NCBI GenBank assembly: GCA_019096195.1
Contig: JAGTXK010000075.1
Coordinates: 248,001-312,000 of the forward strand
DNA: 64,000 nt
DNA from: Boletus sp. NGJ
Lineage: Eukaryota; Basidiomycota; Agaricomycetes; Boletales; Boletaceae
Direction of reading: 5' to 3'
Shown here: in pieces, positions 14,754 through 24,794 of the stretch
How positions within the stretch are numbered: position 1 is the first letter of the stretch
Layout: each line of letters starts with the position of its first letter
Translations under genes and position numbers: made by a program
The notes under the pieces: generated by a model
What the model saw: the letters and a program-made list of their open reading frames with translations, nothing else
The model's database searches: none
Told to the model about the DNA's origin: nothing

Positions 14754-15258
14754 CTCTGTGTTTGTATTGTTGTACGATAGTCTTACTGCTATATTTGAGC
14801 CTGTTCCGAGGAGCGGACAAGGTTTTGACTTTAGGACATGTGCTACTTCTTGTCTTGATCACGCGGGCTTTTATCAGTTTTTATCGCGCGCGAATGATAA
14901 AGTTTCATATACCAAAACAGGTTCGTGGTGAACCATCATCTCCGCGCGAACAATAAGTGATAGACAAGGTTCGCCGCCATCCCCAATGTTCGAATGGAAA
15001 CAAATTTGACATCTGAGCCTGTGTTATTGTTGTCCAGTCACCACGCTCGCTCTTATTCGGAGCTCAGCTGCATACCCGCGGTGGCGACCGCGTGTCCATT
15101 CCTATTGTTTCTCCATTATATTTGACCGCCAACCACGCAATGTCCCCTTGTTCTCCTCGTAAGTACACAGCCATGTTCGCTGAGGGAGGCATGTAAAGCT
15201 TATGTTCTTCACTTCCGCCAACGGTGGTCGGTCCCTTTGCCTGAACTTTACCAGTAAA
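14754..15258. other. Intergenic, 3' side of the RING gene
   Basis: I see no convincing gene. It holds the 3' untranslated region of the RING gene and the 3' flank of the small minus-strand gene that ends at 15259. Confidence 0.5.
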
Positions 15259-15447
15259 CTAGTCCGGCTCCCAAATATCTTCGTGAGCGAAATGCGGATT
15301 ATCTATATCACCCTGACCATCATGGACCTTCGGAACTAGACCGGTTTCGGATATAGCCATTGTCCTGTTCTTGAACTTCGGCGCGCGTGGATGGGTGATG
15401 TGACGATATGAACTGACCAACCCAGACTGAGGAGATTTGCCTCTTGA
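15259..15447 (-). CDS. Small hypothetical protein, possible two-exon gene
   Basis: A minus-strand frame opens with ATG at 15447 and ends at 15259. The last part is an acidic, low-repeat peptide ending HFAHEDIWEPD, which looks like coding sequence rather than noise. A possible 42-nt in-frame intron with a GTCAGT donor and an AAG acceptor lies in the middle, so the product would be about 48 residues if spliced and 62 if not. I do not recognise the family. It sits in the gap before the CCCH gene on the other strand. It may be a small conserved fungal protein or a chance frame. Confidence 0.35.
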   Translation of the reverse strand, partial: SRGKSPQSGLVSSYRHITHPRAPKFKNRTMAISETGLVPKVHDGQGDIDNPHFAHEDIWEPD

Positions 15448-15592
15448 CATGTCTTTGCATTGATTCCCTCTTTGTCTCACCGTGCTTGCTACCTTGTCTT
15501 GCGTCCCAACAAGCAGCGAGAGGTGGTTTCAACCGTGCCGTCTTCCACGTGCCATTCCTCTCACAGATTCTATCACGCTATCCCTGGAACGC

Positions 15593-17403
15593 ATGACTCC
15601 TGTGGGCTATATTCACGAAGACCAGTACTGCGCTGTGTGCAACGGTGAGCCTGCTCTACTTCGAGTCACTGTGGGCGTGCTCTCATAGGGCCCATCATCA
15701 TCATGTGGCGCACGTCAGGCAGTCGGGACCTGTCCCCAGCAGGCTTCCATAAGGAACAAGCTGCTTGTCGATACTACCAGGCAGGCGATTGTAGGCGTGG
15801 CTCTAGCTGTCCCTTTGCACACTCTTCCGTCGCAGATCAAACAAACAGTCAGTGTCCCAATCTACTCCACGGTTCGTTCAGCTGGGGCTCACCCAGGCTA
15901 GCGCCCACTTTACCTCATCCAGCGTACCAAGCAGAACACATGTTTGGTGAGTCATGCGCGTGGTTTGCGCGAAACGCGGCACTCTGACCACCTTTGATCG
16001 ATAGCTTACCATCCTCTTGGGCAAACCCCTGTCTATCCCCCTCCGGGCCCCCAAACGCATCCAGTTTTCCTATGGCAACCATACCTTCCCCCTTCCCAGC
16101 CCCTTTGATCCGCGGTACAGACCTGCCCCACAGGCAGAGGCAGTCTCGGATTACCCGGATGATAAGAGTGACCCGTCCTCTGCTGAATCATCGTCCACGG
16201 CGACGAGCATGGACTACCAGCTTCGCATGGTGCTCGATACAGCACGGTTGGAAGGGGCAGAATTAAGGGTCGTCCGAAGCATCGCGAGTCCGTCTGGCGA
16301 TTTCGGGATCAATTCGTCGCCGGGATATGGGGACTATAGATATCCGGTTTTTCCCGTCAAGGCCACGTATGTGGTGGGACGGGGACGCACAACGTCAGGG
16401 CAATGTCTTGATCAGGGCTCGATGGTAACGCTTCCATCTCCATTTTCGCTGTCACGGCAAGATGACATGAAAAAACCGCTCGCGTATAAGAGTATGTCTC
16501 CTTATTTTTTGACCCGAATCGTCTTTTGACGCCATCTATGCACTTTGTAGCGAAGCCGTGCAAGTTCTACACGGCGAATGGTAAATGTTCAAATGGGGAA
16601 AAGTGTACATTGTAAGCACCAAACTACATGTCCATGTTCCCTGTCCAATGCGCAGGCACATCAGCATCCACGACCCAGAGTCTATAGGACGTGCGAATAA
16701 ATCACCTACAGAACTAACTCCTCCAATGGACGCAACACTACCTCCAAAGCCACTCAGCAGATATGAAGAATGCCGAACAAAAGATTTTTATCCCATAGCG
16801 TGGCGTGTGATCGGGGGTGGCGTGATGATGGGAGGGCAAAGTGAGTTCCACACGAGCCCGATCCCCGACTCCTTCTAAATAATACCCAGGACAAATATGT
16901 CCAGCGTTTGCTACTACTGGTCACTGCAACTATGGGAACGACTGTAAGCTCGCGCATGAGACGGAGCTCCAAACAGACCGTGAGTGTTGTGGCGTTTTTT
17001 TGATGGATGGGACCCGACGAGACTCGCCTTTCAGAGGTCGGTTTCATCGAGCCCAAGAATGAGACCCTTGGAAACGCGGAAGGATTGCTACACCAGCCTG
17101 TAAAGGGTACAACTCCGAAACGTTTGCAAGGACGCAAGTTCATCAAAGTGCCGTCCCCGGAGGCACAACAACGGGAAAATTTTCCCCTCGACAACGCCGC
17201 ATCCACACAGACCTAATGTGCCCGCTCTCGAGGTAAAGAAAGATAATGAAGTGGTGGTACCTCCCGCTCGAGATGCTCCAACATCGCCGGTGCATAGACG
17301 AACGCAGTCGATGTCTATGGTCCTCACCCCACCGTCACCCGTGGAAACGACACACGCTAACGTGCGTTGCTCCTGCATTCCCCTTGCTCGGATGTGGCAC
17401 TAA
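15593..17403 (+). CDS. CCCH zinc-finger protein with three fingers; one frame break
   Basis: Probable RNA-binding protein. Three CCCH fingers can be read: one at about 15,760-15,820 (C-x7-C-x5-C-x3-H), one split by an intron at 16612-16664 that is complete only if the acceptor at 16664 is used (C-x8-C-x5-C-x3-H, KCTFIH), and one at about 16,900-16,960 (ICPAFATTGHC onward). Between fingers is proline-rich spacer. The reading frame moves by one base near 16,085-16,105, in a C-rich run, with good coding sequence on both sides and no canonical intron to explain it. The last exon is unsettled: the frame can end at 17216, or a short intron near 17,100-17,148 leads into a Ser/Pro-rich tail ending by 17403. 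Function beyond RNA binding is unknown. Confidence 0.72.
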
Positions 17404-17588
17404 CTAGGTCGCAGTATGCAGCAGAGCTTTAGGCTTTATTTGTATAACATTTGTACCGCTATGGAACCTTGGTAATTTTTTACACACCCTTGTCCTGACG
17501 AGACCAGGATTACACTAGATGTCAAGAATCGCATGTAGCATTTTCGATCTGTCATGCTATCCAAGTTGTTTCTCTCCCCCTTTTCAGT

Positions 17589-18965
17589 GTGGTCAGTGGC
17601 GTTCCATTGTTGCTGAGATCCACACAAGGTCATCTGTTCGATCAATGGGCCACTGCGCTTTGGTTTGTGTATCCAACGCTGGTCCACGCCCTGCCTGCAT
17701 TCCGAGTACAAAAGCATGATGGCCTCGTTGCCCAGTCTCACCCTACGGTTCCCTTTCCTCCGAAAATGAAAGACCCTTTCCCTGTTGACGCCTCTCACCC
17801 CATCGCAACATTGTTGTGCCTCGCCTCTCCAGAGACATATGACGCAGCCCAGGGTCTCAACTATTTGCACGACGGACACGCACGCAATGCCAACGGCGAA
17901 TACCTGATCTTGTTCATTACGCTATGGCACGTCTGCAGGTGAGCACGGGCCAGTCGTCACTCTCCCACACACCATTAAAAAGACACGCCCTGTCGAACCT
18001 GGGGATTTCCCCAAAACCATCTACCCTGAAACAGCCTCTTGCAACCCGACTTTTTCTTCAAGTTCCGACATGTCACCGCCGTCGTTACTGCCACGAGTGC
18101 TACAGGCCCTACGTCGTTGCTGACGTTACGACAAACGTCCGATGGCGGATTACCTGGCTCACGACGGGCACCACCCGACTTGGTGCAGATGCGGTTGTTC
18201 GACTTTGAGGTCCCCGCGCTCGGGCGCCTCGCAGCCGCATGGCCATCGCACCCCATACACGTTTCCGCCCTGACGTCACCTGATGGTGACCAACTTGAAG
18301 CTCAAGTCTGGCTGTGCGACCGTGACAGCATCCGCCGCCGAATGGGGCCTTTGGAGGATCCGGACGCAGCGCGGACACTGGCACATGCGTATGCGGGCTA
18401 CGTGCAGGACGCAGGAGGTGATGGGAATATTGGCGAACGCGTGTTGGCGTGGCTGGCAGTCGACGCGTATGATGGCCCGTTGTCGGACGTCCCACTGGCA
18501 GGAGGTTGGTCAAACGTTGGGTGTGAGAACGGCTCTGAGTCGACGCTCGTCACGGTACGGATGGACCGTGCGATGGCAGATTCGGCGCCCCTCGAGGGTT
18601 TCTGGTACGGTCATGGTCATGGTCACAGCCACGGTCCTGGGGTGGCGTCAAACTTGGATGGTCTGGACACCCTCTCCTCCGACCAAGCACAGGCTAGGGC
18701 CCAGGAAGGCCGGACTTGTCTCCAGCACAATGCGGCGGTGCAAGCTCAAGACCCACACGAGGCGCACGGGGATCAGCATGATCATCAAAGCGCTGGTTCA
18801 GCAAAATGCAGGCGCGGCGTTGTTTCTGAGGACGACGATGGCCTGCGTTGCGGCGCTGTTGTGCCTTGCTCATTCGATCTTCGTACACGGGGACCGACCG
18901 TCTTTCGTCAGACGTCGCCAGTCGTGACGAAAAGGCGCTTTATGCTATTTAGTTCCAGTTGCTGA
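17589..18965 (+). CDS. Unrecognised protein, several exons or frame breaks
   Basis: Codon use is coding-like over most of this stretch, but in three frames. The first part runs to about 17,940, a middle part continues with the sense frame EHGPVVTLPHTIKK, and from about 18,045 another frame runs for some 190 residues rich in Ala, Asp and Gly. That part includes a His-rich patch (GHGHGHSHG, about 18,610-18,635). After about 18,690 a frame ending at 18927 carries a likely C-terminal membrane segment (FLRTTMACVAALLCLAHSIFV) and looks better than the alternative ending at 18965. Candidate introns exist (for example 18605-18692) but none is decisive. No family recognised. It could be a lineage-specific gene with small introns, or a gene damaged by indels. 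Confidence 0.45.
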
Positions 18966-19219
18966 TGGACGATATGAATGTAGTATTTCAATACCTCGCC
19001 ATACGGTAAAGCAGGGGCGAAACAGACAATACAAATCAGATGTAATCTGGAGAAGTCTTCTAGACCCTCTACACGGATGCGATGGTGGTATATTTTGCAA
19101 CATGCAACTACGTGCATCTGCAGCAAGTCCATGTAGCCAGCTACTTCAAGCTTGCTCGTGGTACCTAACAAACCCGTCAGTATTTCACCATAGATATATG
19201 GATCCTTTTCGGCAGAAGG

Positions 19220-21101
19220 CTAGTGCCGTGCGAATACGTCTCCGCTATATTCCTCCTTGAAATCGAGCGTGGACTTGCGCATGGGCTGCATCACCAAGGT
19301 TGCAGTGCTCCCCGAGTCTGGTAACTGTGCATACGGCCCCGGCCCGGTGTTCGAACCTGTCTGCTGCTTTGCCGCCTTTTTCTTGGCCAGACGTTTGCGC
19401 CTGCAACAGCAGCGCCAGACGCAGTAAGCAACAAGGAGGAGAACGACGACAAGACATCCGGCAAGGATGTAGGGCCAACGACTGAGCACTTCTTCCTCGT
19501 ACTGCGCCTTCTGCTCTGCCGCGGTCTCGGGCGAGTGCTGCTCCTGCGACGCGGGCAAGAGGGCATACTGAGACGAGTTTATGAGGTTTTGACCGTTTAA
19601 TCGGACTTGAATGAAATCGTTGACCGCAGCGGTCTCGTCGGTGAGGGAGAGGAGTTGGATATAAGGGTTACTTGAGCTCGAGCCGCCCTTGAACTAGATT
19701 GCCAAAGTTGATTAGTGTGTATGTGTTCCGTACTAGAAAAAAACGATAGTCAGCAAGAGATAGAACACGAGGCAGGTGAAATGGTTATACAAAATGCCAT
19801 GCCAAGGATCATGTCGTATTCTCCGAGCAAACTAAACGCTGAGCTGATGGGTTGGAACTGACGACAAGTTAGGGAGGGAACACAAACTCTTTGAATTGAC
19901 TCACAGTCCCAAGACAGGCAGGGTTTCCATTCGAGAATGACACGCCGAAGTCACTGGAAGATACGTCGAGTGGATGCACCGGATACGATATGCCACCAAA
20001 GTTGAACGTGAGGTTGATCAACTGTCCACAGGGCACGAGCCATGCCTGACTTGATGTCGACCATTCTGCACCCTGCACACGGCCATAGATGGCGTCAGAC
20101 ACCGAACGGGGAACCTGGGGTAGTGTGAATCCGGAATCCAAAACAGCAACCGATTGACCGCTTGGTGCTTTGGGTACGATCGAAGAGTATTGGATTGGCT
20201 GTCCGTCGGGGCCGATGATGCCGATATCCTTGTCTGTCAAGATCTGCCAGTGCTGGTCCTGGTCTGTAAGCTGGTATACTTTCTCTATGGGAAGCTGGGG
20301 CTGATTCGTTATATTTTCAAAACCCGGGACGATGGATGATATTGTGAATTGGCCGGTTATCTGGCTAGCTGGGTCGCCTTCACGGCTGAGCATCAAGGTG
20401 ATGTAGTTGTCGGATGAAGAATTCTGCTGAAATATTTGGTTGATGGCACTGTTTCCCGTATCTCCGCTGAGCTTCTTGTAGATTGAAGAGCCAGAGTTTG
20501 GGCCGAAACCAATAAGACCATCGTAACCTTCTGCGTTGATATTAGTAGAGAAAGATGAGGTCTCCGCGACGAGGACTGTATTGGAGGAATAAGCCGGAAT
20601 AGAGTGACGGCAAGAGTACAAACTGACCGAATGCCTGATTTTGGACAGTGTACCCGCCAAGCTGAAATGGGGCAGTATAGACGTCACCTTTGCAGCGGAA
20701 GTGAGGGCGAGCCTGGGAAGTGGAAGACACAACATACCAGCGGCATTGCCGACGGCGTAGGATAGTGTTAGGGACGTGCCAGTGTCCTGAGCACCAGGGA
20801 CAGAGCCGGTCACCCATAAATCAGAACTATTGACGCGTGAAGGTCGGGCGAGACGAGGGAAGAAAGGTGCATACCTTCCAGTATCCAACATGACGGATAT
20901 CTGTCGACCACCGAGGGAGATATTGGAATAGTAAAAAGCATTTTGGGTATTCCCGACGGGTAGTACGCTGTTGTTGGAGGACTGCCGGGTGAGGTGGTGA
21001 TGAGTGGCTTCGGTGCGGACAGAGAATGGGATAGAAACAGCGAAAGCAGAGAAAGGAGAGAGGAAAAGAAGAAATGAGTGTATGAGTGGTAATGAGAGCA
21101 T
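19220..21101 (-). CDS. Membrane-anchored A1 (pepsin-type) aspartic protease, copy 1
   Basis: Secretory aspartic protease: signal peptide at the N-terminus, first active-site motif DTGS rebuilt by splicing (SVMLDTG plus SSDLW), second motif VLDSGFT, then the conserved MILGMAF, a Ser-rich linker, one membrane span (YILAGCLVVVLLLVAY), a basic Cys-rich juxtamembrane patch and a cytosolic tail of about 60 residues. Exons 20875-21101, 20738-20826, 20628-20687, 19905-20575, 19791-19857 and 19220-19732. The final exon carries one base too many near 19,690 (GGG run): the pepsin frame would stop soon after FGNLV, while the tail frame is fully open and clearly coding. Divergent from a paralogue. Probably plasma-membrane or wall-facing, by analogy with yapsin-like enzymes. 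Confidence 0.88.
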
Positions 21102-21271
21102 CTAGAAAGAGAGTTGGATGGAATGAAATACCTAATGAGTCGCGAGGTGCGTTACTTTGTGAGCTCACACGATGCATTCGATGCCACACGAGTTAACGTT
21201 GACCCTGTAATACCTCTTAGACTAAATATAATAGATCACTGGCGCCTACTTTCTTCCTGTCCCTTTTCTCC
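21102..21271. promoter_or_regulatory. Bidirectional promoter between two aspartic protease paralogues
   Basis: The 170-bp spacer separates the two divergent start codons. A TATA-like stretch (aaatataata, about 21,224-21,233) lies roughly 40 bp upstream of the plus-strand start. A CT-rich tract (ttcttcctgtcccttttctc) follows it, as is common at fungal transcription starts. Confidence 0.6.
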
Positions 21272-23183
21272 ATGAGGCTCTCTTCCTTCCTCCCCCTTGG
21301 TTTTCTTGCCTTGGCTGCTCGTGTCGATGCAACCCACCTTCGGCTCTCGGGTCGTCTCGGGTCCACTTCCCACCATCTCGAGCGGAGGACTTCTATGACA
21401 GGGACTGTGTCGCAATTAAGCGACTCTCAGAATCTCGTCTACTTGACCAATGTTACCCTCAACGGGGCAATGTTCTCCATCATGATCGACACTGGCAGGT
21501 ACGCATCACTCCATCACTCGAGTGATCGTCACAATTGACCCATTCTGGGCCAATCAGCTCCGACCTCTGGGTATCCTCTCCCGTGCCCGCTGCTCTCCCC
21601 CAAAAGTATCAAACCAGTGTGTCCTATGCGTCCGGTTCAGCTTCAGGTGACTGCACTGCTTCCCTTACTGTTCAGCACCATTTTATTGAGGACGAAATAC
21701 CAGGCAATGTCATGTCCGCTACCCTGAAATTTGCTGGGTTTTCTATCACCTCGCAGTTCTTCAGTGGGTCTGATCCGTACTCGTGTTATAATATTTATCT
21801 CAGTCCACCTCTTTCCAGTCGAGGCGCCACAGGGAAACGCTGCCGCCGGTGCTAATGGCTTAATTGGGCTCGGGCCCAGTTCTGGATCGAGTGTTCGAGC
21901 TCTGGGAGGCTCAGCTGCAGCGAACCCACCTCTAGACCGAATATTTACCTCCAACGCTTCCGTCTCGCCTCTCATTGCAATTCTTCTCCAGCGTTCAGAT
22001 GATTCAGACGAGCCCTATCCGGGCGATCTCGCCGTTGGAGAGGTTTTGGCGGATTACCAAGACATTTTCAATCAACCACGGCACCCTGTCACTCTCGCTC
22101 CTCTCGCAAGTGGCCAGCATTGGCAGACTTTACTTGATGTTAACGGTATCATTGGACCGAATGGCAAGCCAATTCAGATCAAGACTCAAGTCACAGGCGC
22201 GCAAACCCAGAATGCAACGGTCGTTTTTGACACGGGATTCACACTTCCTCAGGTTCCTCCGTGAGTACTTACGGTGGTGTATTTAGTCAAGCTCTGACAG
22301 TTTACCCGTAGTTATGTTGCTCAGGCATTGTATGGCGGAATCCCAGGTGCTGTCCTTACGAACCTTTCTAGTCTCGGAGAGATCTGGGTCCTCCCCTGCG
22401 ATCAAGAGGTCAACGCCACTTTCCTTTTCGGTGGCGTGGAGTTTCCCATTCATCCTCTCGACTTGAACTTCGATGGATTTGGCTTGCAGGCAAACGGAAA
22501 AGGTTACTGCATCGGCGCGGTGAGCGCGATCCTTTTACGCGTATCGACACTGCTGATTCCTCATCAGTTTCAGCCATACTCGTTCAACATTGTAGAGCAA
22601 AATGAAATCCTCTTCGATATGATTTTGGGAATGGCATTTTGTGAGTGTTGCTTCTTTTTCTCGCGGGTCATGGATCTAATATTGTTGATGTCTCCAGTGC
22701 GCAACGCTTATATGCTGATCAACTTTGGTAACTTGGTGAATGCGACGACTCCGTCAACGGACACAGCCTACATCCAGCTCCTTCCGCTCACAAATGCAAC
22801 TCAAGCGGCACATGACTTTGCAGAGATCCGCAACGGCACCAGGGAGTGCTACAGGAGACGAACTTGGGAAAATCTTCGGTTCAGGTGGCTCCGGTTCCAG
22901 TTCCGAATCCTCGCTGGCCCCGTGGGTGATCGGCTTGGTTGCTGGTATCGGTCTTGTTCTTATTCTGCTCATCGCCGGCATAACTTGCTGCTGTCGCCGG
23001 CGCCGAATCAAGAATGCCTCGGCGCCTGACACTGCCTGGGTAGGAAACCCACCGAGCTACCGGCCCATCTATGAACCCTCGCCGCAGGCTGCATATGACA
23101 TACATATGGCACCTAGCGCTCCTCCTGGCTATACCCCCATGTACGTGCCCGAATACAAGACGGCGTGGGACGCGCACTACTAA
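21272..23183 (+). CDS. Membrane-anchored A1 (pepsin-type) aspartic protease, copy 2
   Basis: Paralogue of the divergent neighbour, with the same layout: signal peptide, DTGS active site formed across intron 1 (SIMIDTG plus SSDLW), second site VFDTGFT, MILGMAF, Ser/Gly-rich linker, one membrane span (WVIGLVAGIGLVLILLIAG), CCCRRRR patch and a Tyr/Pro-rich cytosolic tail. Exons 21272-21498, 21558-21646, 21704-21763, 21819-22260, 22312-22519, 22568-22640 and 22698-23183. The first three exons (227, 89, 60 nt) have exactly the lengths of those in copy 1. The long last exon needs a one-base shift near 22,840 (AGGGAG) to connect the enzyme domain to the membrane tail. The tail holds PPSY, a possible WW-domain ligand. 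Confidence 0.88.
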
Positions 23184-24794
23184 GACTACTGAGGTCACAT
23201 TATTTATTCCTCTACTCACTCCGCTACCATCGCTCATACCACACTTGTTGATATCCGTTACTCAATAATTGAGTAAAGACAGACGTTCCTTTTGTTGTAT
23301 CCTCACGATCTCGTCATCAAGCCACGTTCTTTCCTTCAGAACACAATGCTTCCAGGAACGGAGGCGTTTCTTGGCCTTGCCTGACAACAGCCACCGACAA
23401 TGAAATTTGCGGTCCTTCATTAACCCTCTTTTTCCTTCAGGTACACTCCCCGTTTTGCAAGCGCGAAGCCCGCCTTGGCACCAGCGACGTCTTTTACCAA
23501 CCCATACGTACACCACAGGATCGTGCGCGTTCCCACAGTCGTCGAGAATTCTTTGCATCCAACACAGGGGAGGTGATTTAACCGGAGAATTTTTAAGTGG
23601 GGAATGGTCTAGCTGAGGCGGTACAGCTGCGCGGGTGGTGGTGGTCACGTTCTTGACCCTGACCAGCGTCATAAACTCGGTGTCTCCTGGGCATGCCATG
23701 GCCTACACGCGGAAGGTGTTGGCGAATGTTCAGTAACGTGCCCCTCCAAAAAAAAAAAAAAAAGGGTTGACCGAAGTGGGCGAAATTTGGGGAAGCCGGT
23801 CCTCGAGTACCTAATGTGCCTCACCATCTCCTTGACCCATGCGAGGCTAGCCTTGGTACAGAACAGTGGACGTGGATAATCCCCCTCTTCGATCTCGAGA
23901 TGCATCAAAGGAGAGGGCTCGTAACGAGTTTACTTTCCCCTGGTGACTAAACTCTATAAATTTCGTGCGTCGTCGTCCATATCCTGGGGCAAAGGCGGGA
24001 AAAAGGGGGTGAATGCCACTGCGTAGACCTGGCCCCTGAAAACAATGAAGAAACGCCCGGAAAAGAGCACAAAGGAACGGTATCAGAGGTGTCTTCGCAT
24101 TGTCGAACCGCCTGCCTTTCCGAGGTCTGTTGTACCAGCACCGAGCTGCATAACAGCTGATTGAAGAAAACTCACGTTTCGTCGCGCTCGACGCAGCGGT
24201 CGCAGCGTGGCTTTTTGGCCAACCCAACAGAGGAGAACGACGCTTTGCCAGAACCTGCCTTCCCGTGCGTCCAGTATGGACCGCCAATCCGCTGATAATC
24301 ACGGATACGGAAAGCATGCACGCGTTTCCATCGTAGAGATACCCGTACCGATCCTGCGGTCTCTCGATCTGCAACGTAGACTATTCGACACGCCACATCT
24401 TCACGCCACATCTTCACGCCCCTTGCTTTGCCGACGCCATCCCATGCGGGATCTGTACCGTTTCCTTATCGACTTTGTGGTCACCGATCATCAGCATCAT
24501 CTGTTCGACTCCTTGATCCCAACCCTGGTGGATGGAACAACATCTGAGGAGTCAGAGTCCTATCGAGATAGCGAGGCACGTGTGTTCACAGAATGGGCGC
24601 TAATTTCACCAGGCGTATCGGATAACCCGATATACGATGGTGCTGTGCAGGACGGGATCAGTGGAGGGCAGTGAAGCAGGAGCGGTACACATGGATAAAA
24701 ACGAGTCGAACATCAGGCCATAGGGTTCAAGCGGGTTGACTGAACACCGTCTACGACGCAAATCTACAGCATCGGCAAGCCTGCCATGAATGTA
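23184..24794. other. Gene-poor stretch with unresolved minus-strand frames
   Basis: No gene can be called with confidence. Short minus-strand frames look weakly coding: one around 24,172-24,417 ends in a Lys-rich peptide with CDRC, and others lie around 23,669-23,908 and 23,262-23,699. A plus-strand frame (24,207-24,674) overlaps the first. None shows a recognised domain. A 16-base A run (23748-23763) and a 13-bp tandem duplication are present. It may hold a degraded or lineage-specific gene, plus the 3' ends of both neighbours. Confidence 0.4.
24391..24416. repeat. 13-bp direct tandem duplication
   Basis: The unit cgccacatcttca occurs twice head to tail, followed by four further matching bases. 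It lies inside the overlapping weak frames of the gene-poor stretch. Confidence 0.9.

Noticed and set aside
24172-24417. Zn2Cys6-type DNA-binding domain suggested by CDRC followed by a basic peptide.
   Set aside because: Only one CxxC pair is visible and the remaining cysteines of the binuclear cluster cannot be placed in a spliced frame.
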